Assembly: GCA_030647265.1 (NCBI GenBank)
Contig: JAUSJM010000023.1
Span: 1-39,940 of the forward strand
DNA length: 39,940 bases
Reading direction: 5' to 3'
From: a bacterium
GTDB taxonomy: Bacteria; Patescibacteriota; Microgenomatia; Daviesbacterales; UBA10151
Within the stretch, counting starts at the first letter, position 1; every line of letters starts with the position of its first letter. The position numbers and the translations under genes are program-made. Below are positions 31,151 to 38,837 of the stretch, one piece after another. The notes below the pieces were generated by a model that was given only the letters and a program-made list of their open reading frames with translations, ran no database searches and had not been told where the DNA came from.

Positions 31151-32286
31151 TCTTCTTTTAAGACTTCCAAATTGGTATAAGGCACCCGGAGCTTCCTGTT
31201 AGAGCTTACTACCGTCACCATGACTGTAGAAAGGCCCGAAGGCAGCAAAGTTGCACTTTGGTCAATAGATTCTATCACACCCTGATTGCCCAAAAAAGAG
31301 GCAGAGAGAAGCCTCACTTTTAATCCTACCTGTAAAGTGATTACTTGAAGAGAACCTTCCATCTCCTCATCAGGAAGGGAAATCTTTGTTTCCCTGATTT
31401 TCTTTAGACAATCCGGTTCGGTACTGGGTAAAATCAACCTCCCTCTGGTTCCTTCTAAGATGACAAAGTGTTCGTTGTGTTCCCGTAAGATATCATAAAT
31501 ATCTTCCCCCAGAGGTACCGACCCAAACCCTTCCGTTACTAAAAGTCCTACCCCTACATCGGCCCATTTTTTCATACGGATATTCCAAGCCCCTCCGGAC
31601 ATTGCCAGGTAATCCGGAGCATTAATTCCTCCGGAGATAATCCCGCTTACTCCGACAATCATGGTTTTCTCCAAAGCGTCTAAAAAAACCAACCCTCCTC
31701 CCACCACGATTCTTCCTTGTTGAGACGGTAAAATCTGCTTTGAGCTGACCAACATCTCCCGGGAGGCCAGAATTTCCAGCAAACCCTCCCTGCTTCTTCC
31801 AGAACCTAATACGCCGTGTACTACGGTGCCAAAAGAGCGGATCATTACCAAATTTTTTGCTTCATCTACCCGATCCACAATTCCGTAAACGCCACTCACC
31901 AGTTTGGAAAGCTTCGGTAGCAGCCTTAATTTTAGGTTACCGCTTTTTTTATCATAAACATCAAGCACTCCATCTACCGGGGAGAGGATAATCTTTTGCT
32001 GTGTTCCGAAAAATCCTTTGCGCACCGCCAACAGCTCTCCCTGGTAGATAATTTGTCCTAAGGGACGGGATAACAAAGACTCTGCCTGAGAGGGATTGAC
32101 CCCTAAATCCCCTGCCAGACGGATCGTTCTAAAACCTCCTGAGACCTGACCCTCTGCCAAAACCACTTCGGGAAAAACTTCCTGACCAACACTGACTTTA
32201 ATCTTCCCCCGGGCGTTAACCAGGAAACGCTGAATATGGGTAACACTGTTTTTTTTCACTCTCAGACGGGCATTTGCATAAAACAT
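31147..32286 (-). CDS. Conserved protein of unknown function, beta-rich
   Basis: I do not recognise a named family in these 379 residues. The protein is Gly/Val-rich with many predicted beta strands. FFGTQQKIILSPVDGVLDVYDKKSGNLKLR looks like a barrel-sandwich hybrid (biotinyl-like) fold, and GLKVRLLSASFLGNQGVIESIDQ near 335 looks like a KOW-type RNA or protein binding motif. There is no signal peptide or membrane helix. It is translationally coupled to ctp (ATGA overlap) and follows the 202-residue unknown by 6 nt, which places it in a core operon. Confidence 0.75.
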   Translation of the reverse strand: MFYANARLRVKKNSVTHIQRFLVNARGKIKVSVGQEVFPEVVLAEGQVSGGFRTIRLAGDLGVNPSQAESLLSRPLGQIIYQGELLAVRKGFFGTQQKIILSPVDGVLDVYDKKSGNLKLRLLPKLSKLVSGVYGIVDRVDEAKNLVMIRSFGTVVHGVLGSGRSREGLLEILASREMLVSSKQILPSQQGRIVVGGGLVFLDALEKTMIVGVSGIISGGINAPDYLAMSGGAWNIRMKKWADVGVGLLVTEGFGSVPLGEDIYDILREHNEHFVILEGTRGRLILPSTEPDCLKKIRETKISLPDEEMEGSLQVITLQVGLKVRLLSASFLGNQGVIESIDQSATLLPSGLSTVMVTVVSSNRKLRVPYTNLEVLKEE

Positions 32287-32292
32287 AAATAA

Positions 32293-32901
32293 CTAGCCTC
32301 CTCTGGTATCCACTATTAAACCTACTTCTCCACCCGGGACCTCGGCCAGCAAGCTGTTTTTACCGCCCAACTGGGCCACGTTTGATTGAAACCTAAAATC
32401 AACCCTTCTTTGACGGTTAGGAATCAGTAAAACCGTACCGGGCTTGATACTGTATGTCTTATCCTTCATAACAAGATCCACCGTTCCCTGATTTCCCAAA
32501 ACAGTAGGCCGAAGCAGCGTACCCAAGCTTTTATCCCCTAAGTTTTCCGTCCTTAAAACCAAAGTCACAATTCCCTGAGGATGAAAGACCTCAATGTAAG
32601 TTAAAACCAGCTGTTTGAGGCTTAGGAAACGGGGCAGGAACATCTCGTGGATATAGAAGCGGTTTAAGTGTTTATCATAATATCGGGAGGGCGACATGGC
32701 GAGATAAGACTGCAGGATAGCCCAGTCTAAAGTCAACTGGCTCTCATTCTCAGGTATCAGTTGAGGATACAGGATGCGGTTACCTAACTCGTTGGTTAAA
32801 AGTTTGGAATCATCCCTGCGGTTTAGCCTGCCAATAATCTTATCTACAGGAATTACTTCCAGTTCGGGGAAATAGTCAAAAAGTCCGCTCAGGCTGGGCA
32901 T
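32293..32901 (-). CDS. Conserved hypothetical protein in the rpsF-rpsR operon
   Basis: I do not recognise this 202-residue soluble protein. It starts PSLSGLFDYFPELEVIPVDKIIGRLNRRDD and has a Tyr/Leu-rich middle (QSYLAMSPSRYYDKHLNRFYIHEMFLPRFL) and a beta-rich end (YSIKPGTVLLIPNRQRRVDFRFQSNVAQLGG). The last residues GEVGLIVDTRGG again look like a small beta domain. It lies 24 nt after rpsR and 6 nt before the next unknown, so the pair are probably functional partners. Confidence 0.7.
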   Translation of the reverse strand: MPSLSGLFDYFPELEVIPVDKIIGRLNRRDDSKLLTNELGNRILYPQLIPENESQLTLDWAILQSYLAMSPSRYYDKHLNRFYIHEMFLPRFLSLKQLVLTYIEVFHPQGIVTLVLRTENLGDKSLGTLLRPTVLGNQGTVDLVMKDKTYSIKPGTVLLIPNRQRRVDFRFQSNVAQLGGKNSLLAEVPGGEVGLIVDTRGG

Positions 32902-32925
32902 TAATCTTAGTGTACCATAAAAGGT

Positions 32926-33273
32926 TTAATGCGCCTTGACAGTGAAAGGAAGAAGAGATAAATGCCTGGCTCTTTTAATCTCCCGGCTGATTCTTCTTTG
33001 ATGTTTGGCACAAGCGCCGGAGCGTCCCCGGGGGTAAATCCTACCCCGGTCGGAAAGATATCTTCTCAAAGCAGCTGCATCAAAATAGTGAGGCTCGGCC
33101 TTACTCTGGCAAAAACGGCAAACTTTTTTCCGTCCTCCAGTTTTTCTCTCGGACAAAGCAGCTGACTTTTCATCAACAGTTTCTCCTGAAGGCACAGCCT
33201 TAACTGCCACCTCTTCGGGAGCTTTTTCTTCTGTATCTTTTCCTCTTGGTGTAACTTTTCTGATTACCGGCAT
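32926..33273 (-). CDS. rpsR: Ribosomal protein bS18 with N-terminal extension
   Basis: Residues 48-115 are S18: RKVCRFCQSKAEPHYFDAAALRRYLSDRGRIYPRGRSGACAKHQRRISREIKRARHLSLLPF. The two CxxC-like cysteines (CRFC) together with CAKH form a possible zinc site. The first 45 residues are a charged tail (ATPRGKDTEEKAPEEVAVKAVPSG) not found in E. coli S18 (75 residues). The order rpsF-ssb-rpsR is the standard one. Confidence 0.95.
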   Translation of the reverse strand: MPVIRKVTPRGKDTEEKAPEEVAVKAVPSGETVDEKSAALSERKTGGRKKVCRFCQSKAEPHYFDAAALRRYLSDRGRIYPRGRSGACAKHQRRISREIKRARHLSLLPFTVKAH

Positions 33274-33317
33274 AGAACTAAAGGATTATATAATAAGAGA
33301 AGGATACCAGGCAAGGG

Positions 33318-33866
33318 TTAAAAAGGCAGATCGCTTTCATCAACAGTTTCCGTGGCTGGGGCAGGTTTAGGAGTTTCCTCCTCAGAAGCTTTCTTAGGGG
33401 AACTGCTGCTGGACTTACCAACATCATCAGCTGGAGCAGAGCCTGAGGCAGCCAGGGCAGGGGTTTCACCACCCACATCCGGCAAGCTGTCCAAATCTAT
33501 CCCCTCACTCCTGCTTTCCACCGTACTCTCACCCTTGGGAGTAATTAAAATCATGTCTTCCAATACAATCTCTGCATCCCGCCTCTTTCCACCTTCCTGA
33601 GGTTCCCATTCCCGATACTGCAGTCTTCCGGAGATAAAGACCCGGGAACCCTTCTTTAAAAGTTGCTGGCAAAGTTCCGCCAGTTTGTTCCAAGCTACTA
33701 TTTTATGGAAATCAACCTCTTCTTTTCTCTCACCTTCCACTACATAAGTCCGATTTGTAGCCAAGCCAAATGTAGCTACAGCGGTGCCGGTGGAGGTAAA
33801 ACGAAGTTCGGGGTCGCGCGTCAGGTTTCCAATCAGTTCAACTCTATTCCAAGATCTACTTGCCAT
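33318..33866 (-). CDS. ssb: Single-stranded DNA-binding protein
   Basis: The OB fold covers residues 1-110: SWNRVELIGNLTRDPELRFTSTGTAVATFGLATNR, VDFHKIVAWNKLAELCQQLLKKGSRVFISGRLQYREWE. A flexible Ser/Pro/Glu linker follows, and the tail ends in ESDLPF, the acidic tip that recruits repair and replication partners. Its 182 residues are normal. It lies between rpsF and rpsR. Confidence 0.97.
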   Translation of the reverse strand: MASRSWNRVELIGNLTRDPELRFTSTGTAVATFGLATNRTYVVEGERKEEVDFHKIVAWNKLAELCQQLLKKGSRVFISGRLQYREWEPQEGGKRRDAEIVLEDMILITPKGESTVESRSEGIDLDSLPDVGGETPALAASGSAPADDVGKSSSSSPKKASEEETPKPAPATETVDESDLPF

Positions 33867-33897
33867 CTCTCTTTTTCCTTTTTCTTAACCCATCACT

Positions 33898-34167
33898 CTA
33901 CACTCTTACTAGAAGGTATCGAATGATATCTTCTTCTATTTTTAGAGCCTTGTCAAGTGGAAGGATATCAGCAGGATCAGCAGAAAAAAGGTAGTGTATA
34001 TAGTAACCTTTAGCTTGTTTTTTTATGGGATAAGCTAAATCTTTCACTCCCCAATCTTCCTCTTTTTCCACTTTACCCATCTTTTTTACCACCGGTTCCA
34101 AAAGCTCCTTGCGGGCTTTTTCATCCAAATCAGATTTTAAAATTATTGTTAAATAATAGCTATTCAC
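33898..34167 (-). CDS. rpsF: Ribosomal protein bS6
   Basis: The 89-residue protein is S6: YYLTIILKSDLDEKARKELLEPVVKKMGKVEKEEDWGVKDLAYPIKKQAKGYYIHYLF, then ILPLDKALKIEEDIIRYLLVRV. It is a little short (about 95-130 usual), with no acidic tail. The start is GTG, only 8 nt after a clear -10 box, so the message is probably leaderless. First gene of the rpsF-ssb-rpsR operon. Confidence 0.95.
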   Translation of the reverse strand: MNSYYLTIILKSDLDEKARKELLEPVVKKMGKVEKEEDWGVKDLAYPIKKQAKGYYIHYLFSADPADILPLDKALKIEEDIIRYLLVRV

Positions 34168-34175
34168 GGTAAATA

Positions 34176-34204
34176 ATTTTACTAGGTTAGTAGAAGGAAT
34201 TCAA
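34176..34204 (-). promoter_or_regulatory. Promoter of the rpsF operon
   Basis: Minus-strand TTGAAT (34199-34204), a 17-nt spacer and TAAAAT (34176-34181) lie 8 nt before the GTG start. Confidence 0.6.
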
Positions 34205-34207
34205 TGG

Positions 34208-34495
34208 CTAAAATATCGGTTTTCTCCAGACATCCACTTCGTCTTTGGTTAGCCCTTCGGTTTTAATATATTTTAAGGCTAAGACAGCTTCAATCAAAGC
34301 AATGACAGCTCCCATAACCGCTATTATTATTCCTAATCTTATCCTCTCGGAAAACTCCTCCGCTAACCCCCAACTGGCAATAGTTACCCCGCCCACAATA
34401 AGCACTGTGGGTATAGAAGTAGCTATCATCCACTTAAAAAGCTGACTTCCTCTTTTATTCCCGGAAACATTTTCCAAAGATACCTGTTCTTCCAT
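34208..34495 (-). CDS. Small membrane protein, two helices
   Basis: A 95-residue protein with two apolar helices, MIATSIPTVLIVGGVTIASWGLA and LGIIIAVMGAVIALIEAVLAL, joined by the short polar loop EEFSERIR. The N-terminus is Ser/Asn-rich and cytoplasmic by the positive-inside rule. I recognise no family. It lies upstream of rpsF on the same strand but the rpsF promoter lies between. Confidence 0.65.
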   Translation of the reverse strand: MEEQVSLENVSGNKRGSQLFKWMIATSIPTVLIVGGVTIASWGLAEEFSERIRLGIIIAVMGAVIALIEAVLALKYIKTEGLTKDEVDVWRKPIF

Positions 34496-34540
34496 TCTCT
34501 ATTCAGAATACTAAAAAGCCTTACCAACTTTCAACTAGCA

Positions 34541-34600
34541 ATATCTGGCAGGATTAGGAAATATTTGGTAATATTAGGTTATATATGGTAATTCCTCCTA
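34541..34600 (+). repeat. Three 20-bp repeats running into the fic start codon
   Basis: The core ATATNTGGYA starts at 34541, 34561 and 34581, spaced exactly 20 bp or two helical turns. Units 1 and 2 match at 14 of 20 positions. The third core contains the fic ATG. This arrangement fits an operator set for a repressor, possibly Fic itself. Confidence 0.55.
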
Positions 34601-35580
34601 AATACTTCCTAACTCCTAAAATCTCTCAGCTTCTACAGACTATTGAAGCTTGTAAAGAGGTCATCAACTCTGTGGATATTCCCCCAGAAATTGAACAAAA
34701 TATCAGAAGAAAATCTACTTTAAAAAGCTCACTTTTTTCTGCCAGGATTGAGGGAAACACCTTAACTTTAAATGAAGTACAGATGTCTTCTTCCAAAGAT
34801 CAAAAAAGGATGGAAGTTTTTAATATTTTAAAAGCCCTAAATTGGATCAATCAAGAAAAACACCGAGGATTATCTACTAAAGATATCCTCAAACTACATA
34901 GAATAGTTATGGAAGGGTTAGTGGAGAAAATAGATCTGGGCATGTTTAGAATTAATTTAGAAGCAATTTTTAACAGTGCCGGCATTGCTATCTATATTCC
35001 TCCCAAACCTCGGTTAATTCTACCCCTCACAGAGCGTCTGGTTAAATTTGTCAATTCTTCTAAGGAACCATTTATACCTATTAAAGCCTGTCTCTCACAT
35101 TACACCTTTGAAAAGATACATCCATTTTTGGATGGTAATGGACGAGTTGGCAGATTACTGCTACAGATAGTTTTAATAAAAGGAGGTTATGGGATGAAAG
35201 GACTTCTCTCTCTAGAAGAATATTTGGACAACCATCGGAGTGAATATTACCGATCGCTGGAAGCTACAGAAAAGGATCTCACAGATTACCTGGAATTTAT
35301 GTTGGAAGCGATAGCCCAAACAGCTGAAAAAGCCAAAATAGAAATTTTAGAAAAGAAAAAGGTTGATATACAAGATTTACTTTTACCCAGAAGGGCTGAA
35401 ATTTTAAATATAATTCGCGATCATCAAATAGTTAACTTTGATACCATCAGAAGGAGATTCTTAGGCATTAATGAGAGAACCTTAAGATTTGATTTAAAAC
35501 ATTTACTAGATCGGGGATTAATCAACAAACGAGGCACTACTAAAGGGGTCTGGTATGAAATTATAGACTTGAGAAATTGA
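34585..35580 (+). CDS. Fic-family AMP-transferase with N-terminal inhibitory motif
   Basis: A 331-residue protein. SARIEGN at 52-58 is the inhibitory motif (S/T)xxxE(G/N), placed before the Fic fold as in class II proteins. The Fic motif is HPFLDGNGRVGR at 179-190, intact with the catalytic His. A C-terminal winged helix-turn-helix follows (ILNIIRDHQIVNFDTIRRRFLGINERTLRFDLKHLLDRGLI). Such proteins usually transfer AMP to targets and may regulate themselves. The wing domain suggests DNA binding. Confidence 0.93.
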   Translation: MVIPPKYFLTPKISQLLQTIEACKEVINSVDIPPEIEQNIRRKSTLKSSLFSARIEGNTLTLNEVQMSSSKDQKRMEVFNILKALNWINQEKHRGLSTKDILKLHRIVMEGLVEKIDLGMFRINLEAIFNSAGIAIYIPPKPRLILPLTERLVKFVNSSKEPFIPIKACLSHYTFEKIHPFLDGNGRVGRLLLQIVLIKGGYGMKGLLSLEEYLDNHRSEYYRSLEATEKDLTDYLEFMLEAIAQTAEKAKIEILEKKKVDIQDLLLPRRAEILNIIRDHQIVNFDTIRRRFLGINERTLRFDLKHLLDRGLINKRGTTKGVWYEIIDLRN

Positions 35581-35584
35581 TACA

Positions 35585-35883
35585 ATGAGGACCCAAAGAA
35601 AGAGATATTTTTTCTATCTTTAATTACTGTTTTTATAATATTTTTTTCTACTATACTACCTAAAATAACTGTCCATAATAAATCTGAACTTATATTGGAG
35701 TGTGGCTGGCCATTGCATTTTATGGTTCAGGATGACAGTTGGAGAGATCCCCCCTATCCTTGGCAATTAAATTGTGGCTTTTATAATCTTGAATCTCCTA
35801 CTATAATATTTTGGCCACAGCTTGTTTTCAACTTTTTAATAATATTCTTATCTTTATATTTTATTCTACTTGTTATTAAGAAC
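35585..35883 (+). CDS. Small two-helix membrane protein, start or frame uncertain
   Basis: The open frame runs straight after the fic stop and encodes FFLSLITVFIIFFSTILPKI (first helix), a Cys/Trp/Pro loop (LECGWPLHFMVQDDSWRDPPYPWQLNCGFYN) and a final helix FWPQLVFNFLIIFLSLYFILLVI. The track lists only the last 63 residues from a TTG, inside the loop. The only nearby ATG (35585) is in another frame and reaches a stop after 12 codons (RTQRKRYFFYL), just across a run of six T. So either a 1-nt frameshift has broken the gene or it uses a rare start. I recognise no family. Confidence 0.5.
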
Positions 35884-36991
35884 TAATCAAAAACTCAATA
35901 ACATCTCCATCTTTCACTTCATACTCCTTACCTTCAGTTCTCATCAAGCCTAACTGCTTAGCTCTAGCATATGATCCAGCTTCTATTAGTTTTTCATACT
36001 CTATTACCTGGGCCCTGATAAAACCTTTCTCAAAATCAGTATGGATTACCCCAGCAGCTTGAGGAGTCCTAGTCCCTTTTTTGATAGTCCAGGCCCTGAC
36101 CTCTTTTTTACCAGCTGTCAGATAGGAAATAAGTCCCAAAACCTGATAGGCTTTGACCACCAGCCTTTCCAGACCTGTTTGTTCTATCCCCAGCTGATGA
36201 AGATATTCTTTTCTTTCTTCCTCAGAATAATCAGCCAATTCTTCTTCCAGCTTAGCAGAGATCACTATCTCATTTTCATTTAAGGCCCCTTCATCAACCC
36301 TCTCTTTATACTCAGATTCTGAAACATTATAGACATAAAGAATGGGTTTAGTTGTCAAAAGAGGGAGAGATCCAAACCAAAGCTTTAATCTTTCATCACC
36401 AATTTCGTAATGGCCTAAAACTTTTCCTGCCTCCAGGTTTTCCTTAATTTTATTTAAGATATCCAGCTTTTGCTGTTCTAAGGGATCTTTTTCCTGCTTG
36501 CCCGCCGAAACCTTGGTAAAGGAGGGAGCTGCTACCAGCTTTTCCAAAGTCTGAAGGTCTGCCAATCCCAGCTCTGTCTCAATAGTCAGCTTATCAGCAT
36601 CAGGGTTTTCTGAGCCCTCACTGATCACATTTTCATCTTGAAAATCCCTTAAAACATGGATTATGGCATCAACTTCCCTAATATGGGACAAAAATTGATT
36701 TCCTAAACCTGCTCCTTGGTGAGCTCCTTTAACAAGGCCAGCTATATCCACAAACTCCACTACAGCTGGAACCAGAGGAGGTAAGTTTTCCATATGTTCC
36801 TCAGTCTTTACCAGCTCTGCCAGTTCATTTAGTCTTTGATCAGGCACAGCTACCACTCCAATATTAGGTTCAATAGTAGCAAAAGGATAATTAGCAGACA
36901 AAGCCACCCTCTTTTTCAAAAGAGCATTAAAAAGAGTTGATTTCCCCACATTAGGTAAACCTACTATCCCTACTTTCAGAACAAAACCCAA
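35876..36991 (-). CDS. ychF: YchF/OLA1-type ATPase
   Basis: A 371-residue P-loop protein: VGIVGLPNVGKSTLFNALLKK (G1), YPFATIEPNIGVVAVPDQRL (G2), VDIAGLVKGAHQGAGLGNQFLSHIREVDAIIHVLRDF (G3). The YNVSE replaces NKxD as in the YchF group, which prefers ATP. A TGS domain closes the protein (FEKGFIRAQVIEYEKLIEAGSYARAKQLGLMRTEGKEYEVKDGDVIEFL). It binds the ribosome. The start is TTG at 36991, directly after AAAGAAAGG. Confidence 0.96.
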   Translation of the reverse strand: MGFVLKVGIVGLPNVGKSTLFNALLKKRVALSANYPFATIEPNIGVVAVPDQRLNELAELVKTEEHMENLPPLVPAVVEFVDIAGLVKGAHQGAGLGNQFLSHIREVDAIIHVLRDFQDENVISEGSENPDADKLTIETELGLADLQTLEKLVAAPSFTKVSAGKQEKDPLEQQKLDILNKIKENLEAGKVLGHYEIGDERLKLWFGSLPLLTTKPILYVYNVSESEYKERVDEGALNENEIVISAKLEEELADYSEEERKEYLHQLGIEQTGLERLVVKAYQVLGLISYLTAGKKEVRAWTIKKGTRTPQAAGVIHTDFEKGFIRAQVIEYEKLIEAGSYARAKQLGLMRTEGKEYEVKDGDVIEFLISS

Positions 36992-37060
36992 CCTTTCTTT
37001 ATATTTATGGTAATAATATTGAATTTTATCTCCATTGGTGTTAAAATACAGTTATCACTA

Positions 37061-37104
37061 GGGAGAAACGAACATATGACTGCGTGTCATATGCAACGCC
37101 TCCC
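37061..37104. repeat. Inverted repeat between the NYN gene and ychF
   Basis: CATATGAC-TGCGT-GTCATATG (37073-37093) is a perfect 8-bp stem. An outer GGGAG (37061-37065) / CTCCC (37100-37104) pair surrounds it. No long T-run follows on the minus strand. It may be an operator for ychF or a 3' end hairpin of the nuclease cluster transcript. Confidence 0.65.
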
Positions 37105-37116
37105 ATTTTGATACCT

Positions 37117-37635
37117 TCATTTCTCCAACTTCTTTTTCTCAAATTCAATAAATGTTTTATATTTTTGGAACGGTCTTAAGAGTGAAGATTCTGATTTTGA
37201 ATTAGGAATCAAAATCCGAAGCAATTTGTGATTATCCTCAAGAAATTCATAGAGGCAGTAAAAATCACCATCTCCAGATACAACAACTGCTTTATCATAT
37301 CTAGAAAACTCTACTGCAGCTGCATGTAAAACCAACTCAGCGTCAACATTTCCCTTAGATTTACCTTCATGATCCTTCACTGTTGGTTTAAAAATCAACT
37401 CATAACCATCATTTTTAAGCTTTTTATATAGACCCTCGTTTTGTTTGATATATCCTATGCACAAAAATGCTTTATCTACACGAAATTTGTCAGATAAATA
37501 GCGTCTAAATTTTTTAAAATCCAGTTTCCAACCTTTGTAAATTATTTTCCCTTTTTTATGTATATCCTTACTTGTTCCTAAGTTTAAATTCTGGCTATCT
37601 ATAAAAGTATAAGTTTTTTGTTTATTTACTTTCAT
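37117..37635 (-). CDS. NYN-domain (LabA-like) RNase
   Basis: A 172-residue protein of the NYN/PIN-like fold. TYTFIDSQNLNLG carries the first Asp, KGNVDAELVLHAA the second set and VVSGDGDFYCLYEFL the last two Asp residues of the metal site. NYN proteins cut RNA. Its start overlaps the end of the HEAR/PD-(D/E)XK gene by 4 nt, so the two are made together. There is no extra domain. A LabA-like role in defence or RNA turnover is possible. Confidence 0.88.
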   Translation of the reverse strand: MKVNKQKTYTFIDSQNLNLGTSKDIHKKGKIIYKGWKLDFKKFRRYLSDKFRVDKAFLCIGYIKQNEGLYKKLKNDGYELIFKPTVKDHEGKSKGNVDAELVLHAAAVEFSRYDKAVVVSGDGDFYCLYEFLEDNHKLLRILIPNSKSESSLLRPFQKYKTFIEFEKKKLEK

Positions 37636-38519
37636 CTAATATTCTCCCATTTATCAAGGTATTTGTTATTTAATAATCTATCTTTAAGTTTATAATCATC
37701 ACCATCTTTTTTAATAACAATAAGGTATTGATCTTCTTTTTCCTCAGCCAATCCATCTCTGATCCAATCACTTACTATATGGAAGGGAATAATTAAGAAG
37801 TCTCTTTTTTTATCCGACAATAAAACGAAAATATAATAGACATCGCCTCCTCCGCTTTTCTCGAATGAACTTTTTGTAAGCTTTATTGGAATATTATGAC
37901 TAAAATCCTTATGCTTCACCTGAAAGTAAAAAGTTTTTTTGTCTTTAAAAGCAAGGATATCCAAGCCTACATCAATTGGTATGTTTGTGGCTTGAAATCC
38001 ACGGTATATTAATTCAGCAGTTACATGTAACTCTGCTGCTTTCCCAAAATATCTATTTTTATGTTCAAAAGACCCTGTATCTTCTTTTTCAGCTTGTATA
38101 GTTACATTTGCTGCATCATTCTTGACATCTTTTACACCCACAAGTTCCATCTGCTCTATCGCTTTTCTCAAACCATTAAATCTTGTTTTGAAAATTGACC
38201 AACTAAACTTGTTCTCTGAATATTTTTTATAAATTTCTTTATCATCTTGAATGTCCCAAACTGTTGGATTATGATTTAGTTTATCTTTTAGATCCCTTAG
38301 GTAATTTAAAAGATCCTCACTTTTAATACTCATACTCGATGCTAGCTTTGAAGATGGCAGATTAGCCGCTCGTAATGCATTCCCCATTCCTCTAAAGTGA
38401 AAATGGATATAATAATCTAATTTAGGTACTGATCGAACATCCTTGAGTGTTATATATTTTTTACCTTCAAGTTGAGAAGCAACTCTCTTTAAATGATTAA
38501 TTACTTCTTGTTTTTCCAT
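37632..38519 (-). CDS. HEAR-repeat protein with C-terminal PD-(D/E)XK nuclease-like domain
   Basis: Two copies of the homing-endonuclease-associated repeat can be read at the front (LKDVRSVPKLDYYIHFHFRGMGNALRAANL and NPTVWDIQDDKEIYKKY...FSWSIFKTRFNGLRKAIEQ), a helix-turn-helix-like DNA reader. The last 130 residues have RYFGKAAELHVTAELIYRGFQATNIPIDVGLDILAFKDKKTFYFQVKHKD, the D...QVK pattern of the restriction-type fold. The track begins at TTG 38555; that TTG is part of a perfect TTGACA -35 box, so I place the start at ATG 38519 (295 residues). Overlaps the NYN gene by 4 nt. Confidence 0.82.
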   Translation of the reverse strand: MEKQEVINHLKRVASQLEGKKYITLKDVRSVPKLDYYIHFHFRGMGNALRAANLPSSKLASSMSIKSEDLLNYLRDLKDKLNHNPTVWDIQDDKEIYKKYSENKFSWSIFKTRFNGLRKAIEQMELVGVKDVKNDAANVTIQAEKEDTGSFEHKNRYFGKAAELHVTAELIYRGFQATNIPIDVGLDILAFKDKKTFYFQVKHKDFSHNIPIKLTKSSFEKSGGGDVYYIFVLLSDKKRDFLIIPFHIVSDWIRDGLAEEKEDQYLIVIKKDGDDYKLKDRLLNNKYLDKWENIR

Positions 38520-38526
38520 AACAAAA

Positions 38527-38555
38527 AAGATAGCATTTTTGTATCTTGTTGTCAA
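38527..38555 (-). promoter_or_regulatory. Promoter of the HEAR-nuclease/NYN pair
   Basis: TTGACA (38550-38555), a 17-nt spacer and TATCTT (38527-38532) on the minus strand stand 7 nt before the ATG at 38519. The message should be leaderless. Confidence 0.6.
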
Positions 38556-38581
38556 GATCTAATTCTTTATGAACGATAACC

Positions 38582-38716
38582 TTATTCATGACGACGTTGT
38601 TGATTATCTAAATTAATTGTTAGTTCGAAAGGAATTAAAATTGATTTAGCTGCGATCGGAAATACAAAATGTTGATCCCTGATCTGTGCATTCCTATCTG
38701 TAGTCCCATATGCCAT
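38582..38716 (-). CDS. Micro-ORF of 44 residues with a strong ribosome binding site
   Basis: It is not in the ORF track. The reading frame MAYGTTDRNAQIRDQHFVFP... ends RRHE then TAA. AAAGGAGA stands 2-3 nt before the ATG, the best Shine-Dalgarno sequence in this part of the window, where most genes have none. The protein is soluble with mixed charge. I recognise no family. It lies between the Mrr-like gene and the HEAR gene on the same strand, so it could be a small subunit, inhibitor or antitoxin of the cluster. Confidence 0.5.
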   Translation of the reverse strand: MAYGTTDRNAQIRDQHFVFPIAAKSILIPFELTINLDNQQRRHE

Positions 38717-38733
38717 GTTCTCCTTTCTTATAT

Positions 38734-38814
38734 TTATTCATGATTAAAAAGCTTAATCTTAGATTTACTTATTAATTTTTCCAGTCTTTTATCATCTCCC
38801 AAAATATCATTCAT
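38734..38814 (-). CDS. Possible micro-ORF of 26 residues
   Basis: The reading frame MNDILGDDKRLEKLISKSKI... starts 23 nt after the Mrr-like stop and ends 17 nt before the 44-residue frame. Only a weak AGAAG precedes the ATG. The lysine-rich helix is plausible as a peptide but chance is not excluded. Confidence 0.25.
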   Translation of the reverse strand: MNDILGDDKRLEKLISKSKIKLFNHE

Positions 38815-38837
38815 CTTTTGCTTCTTATATGATTGGC

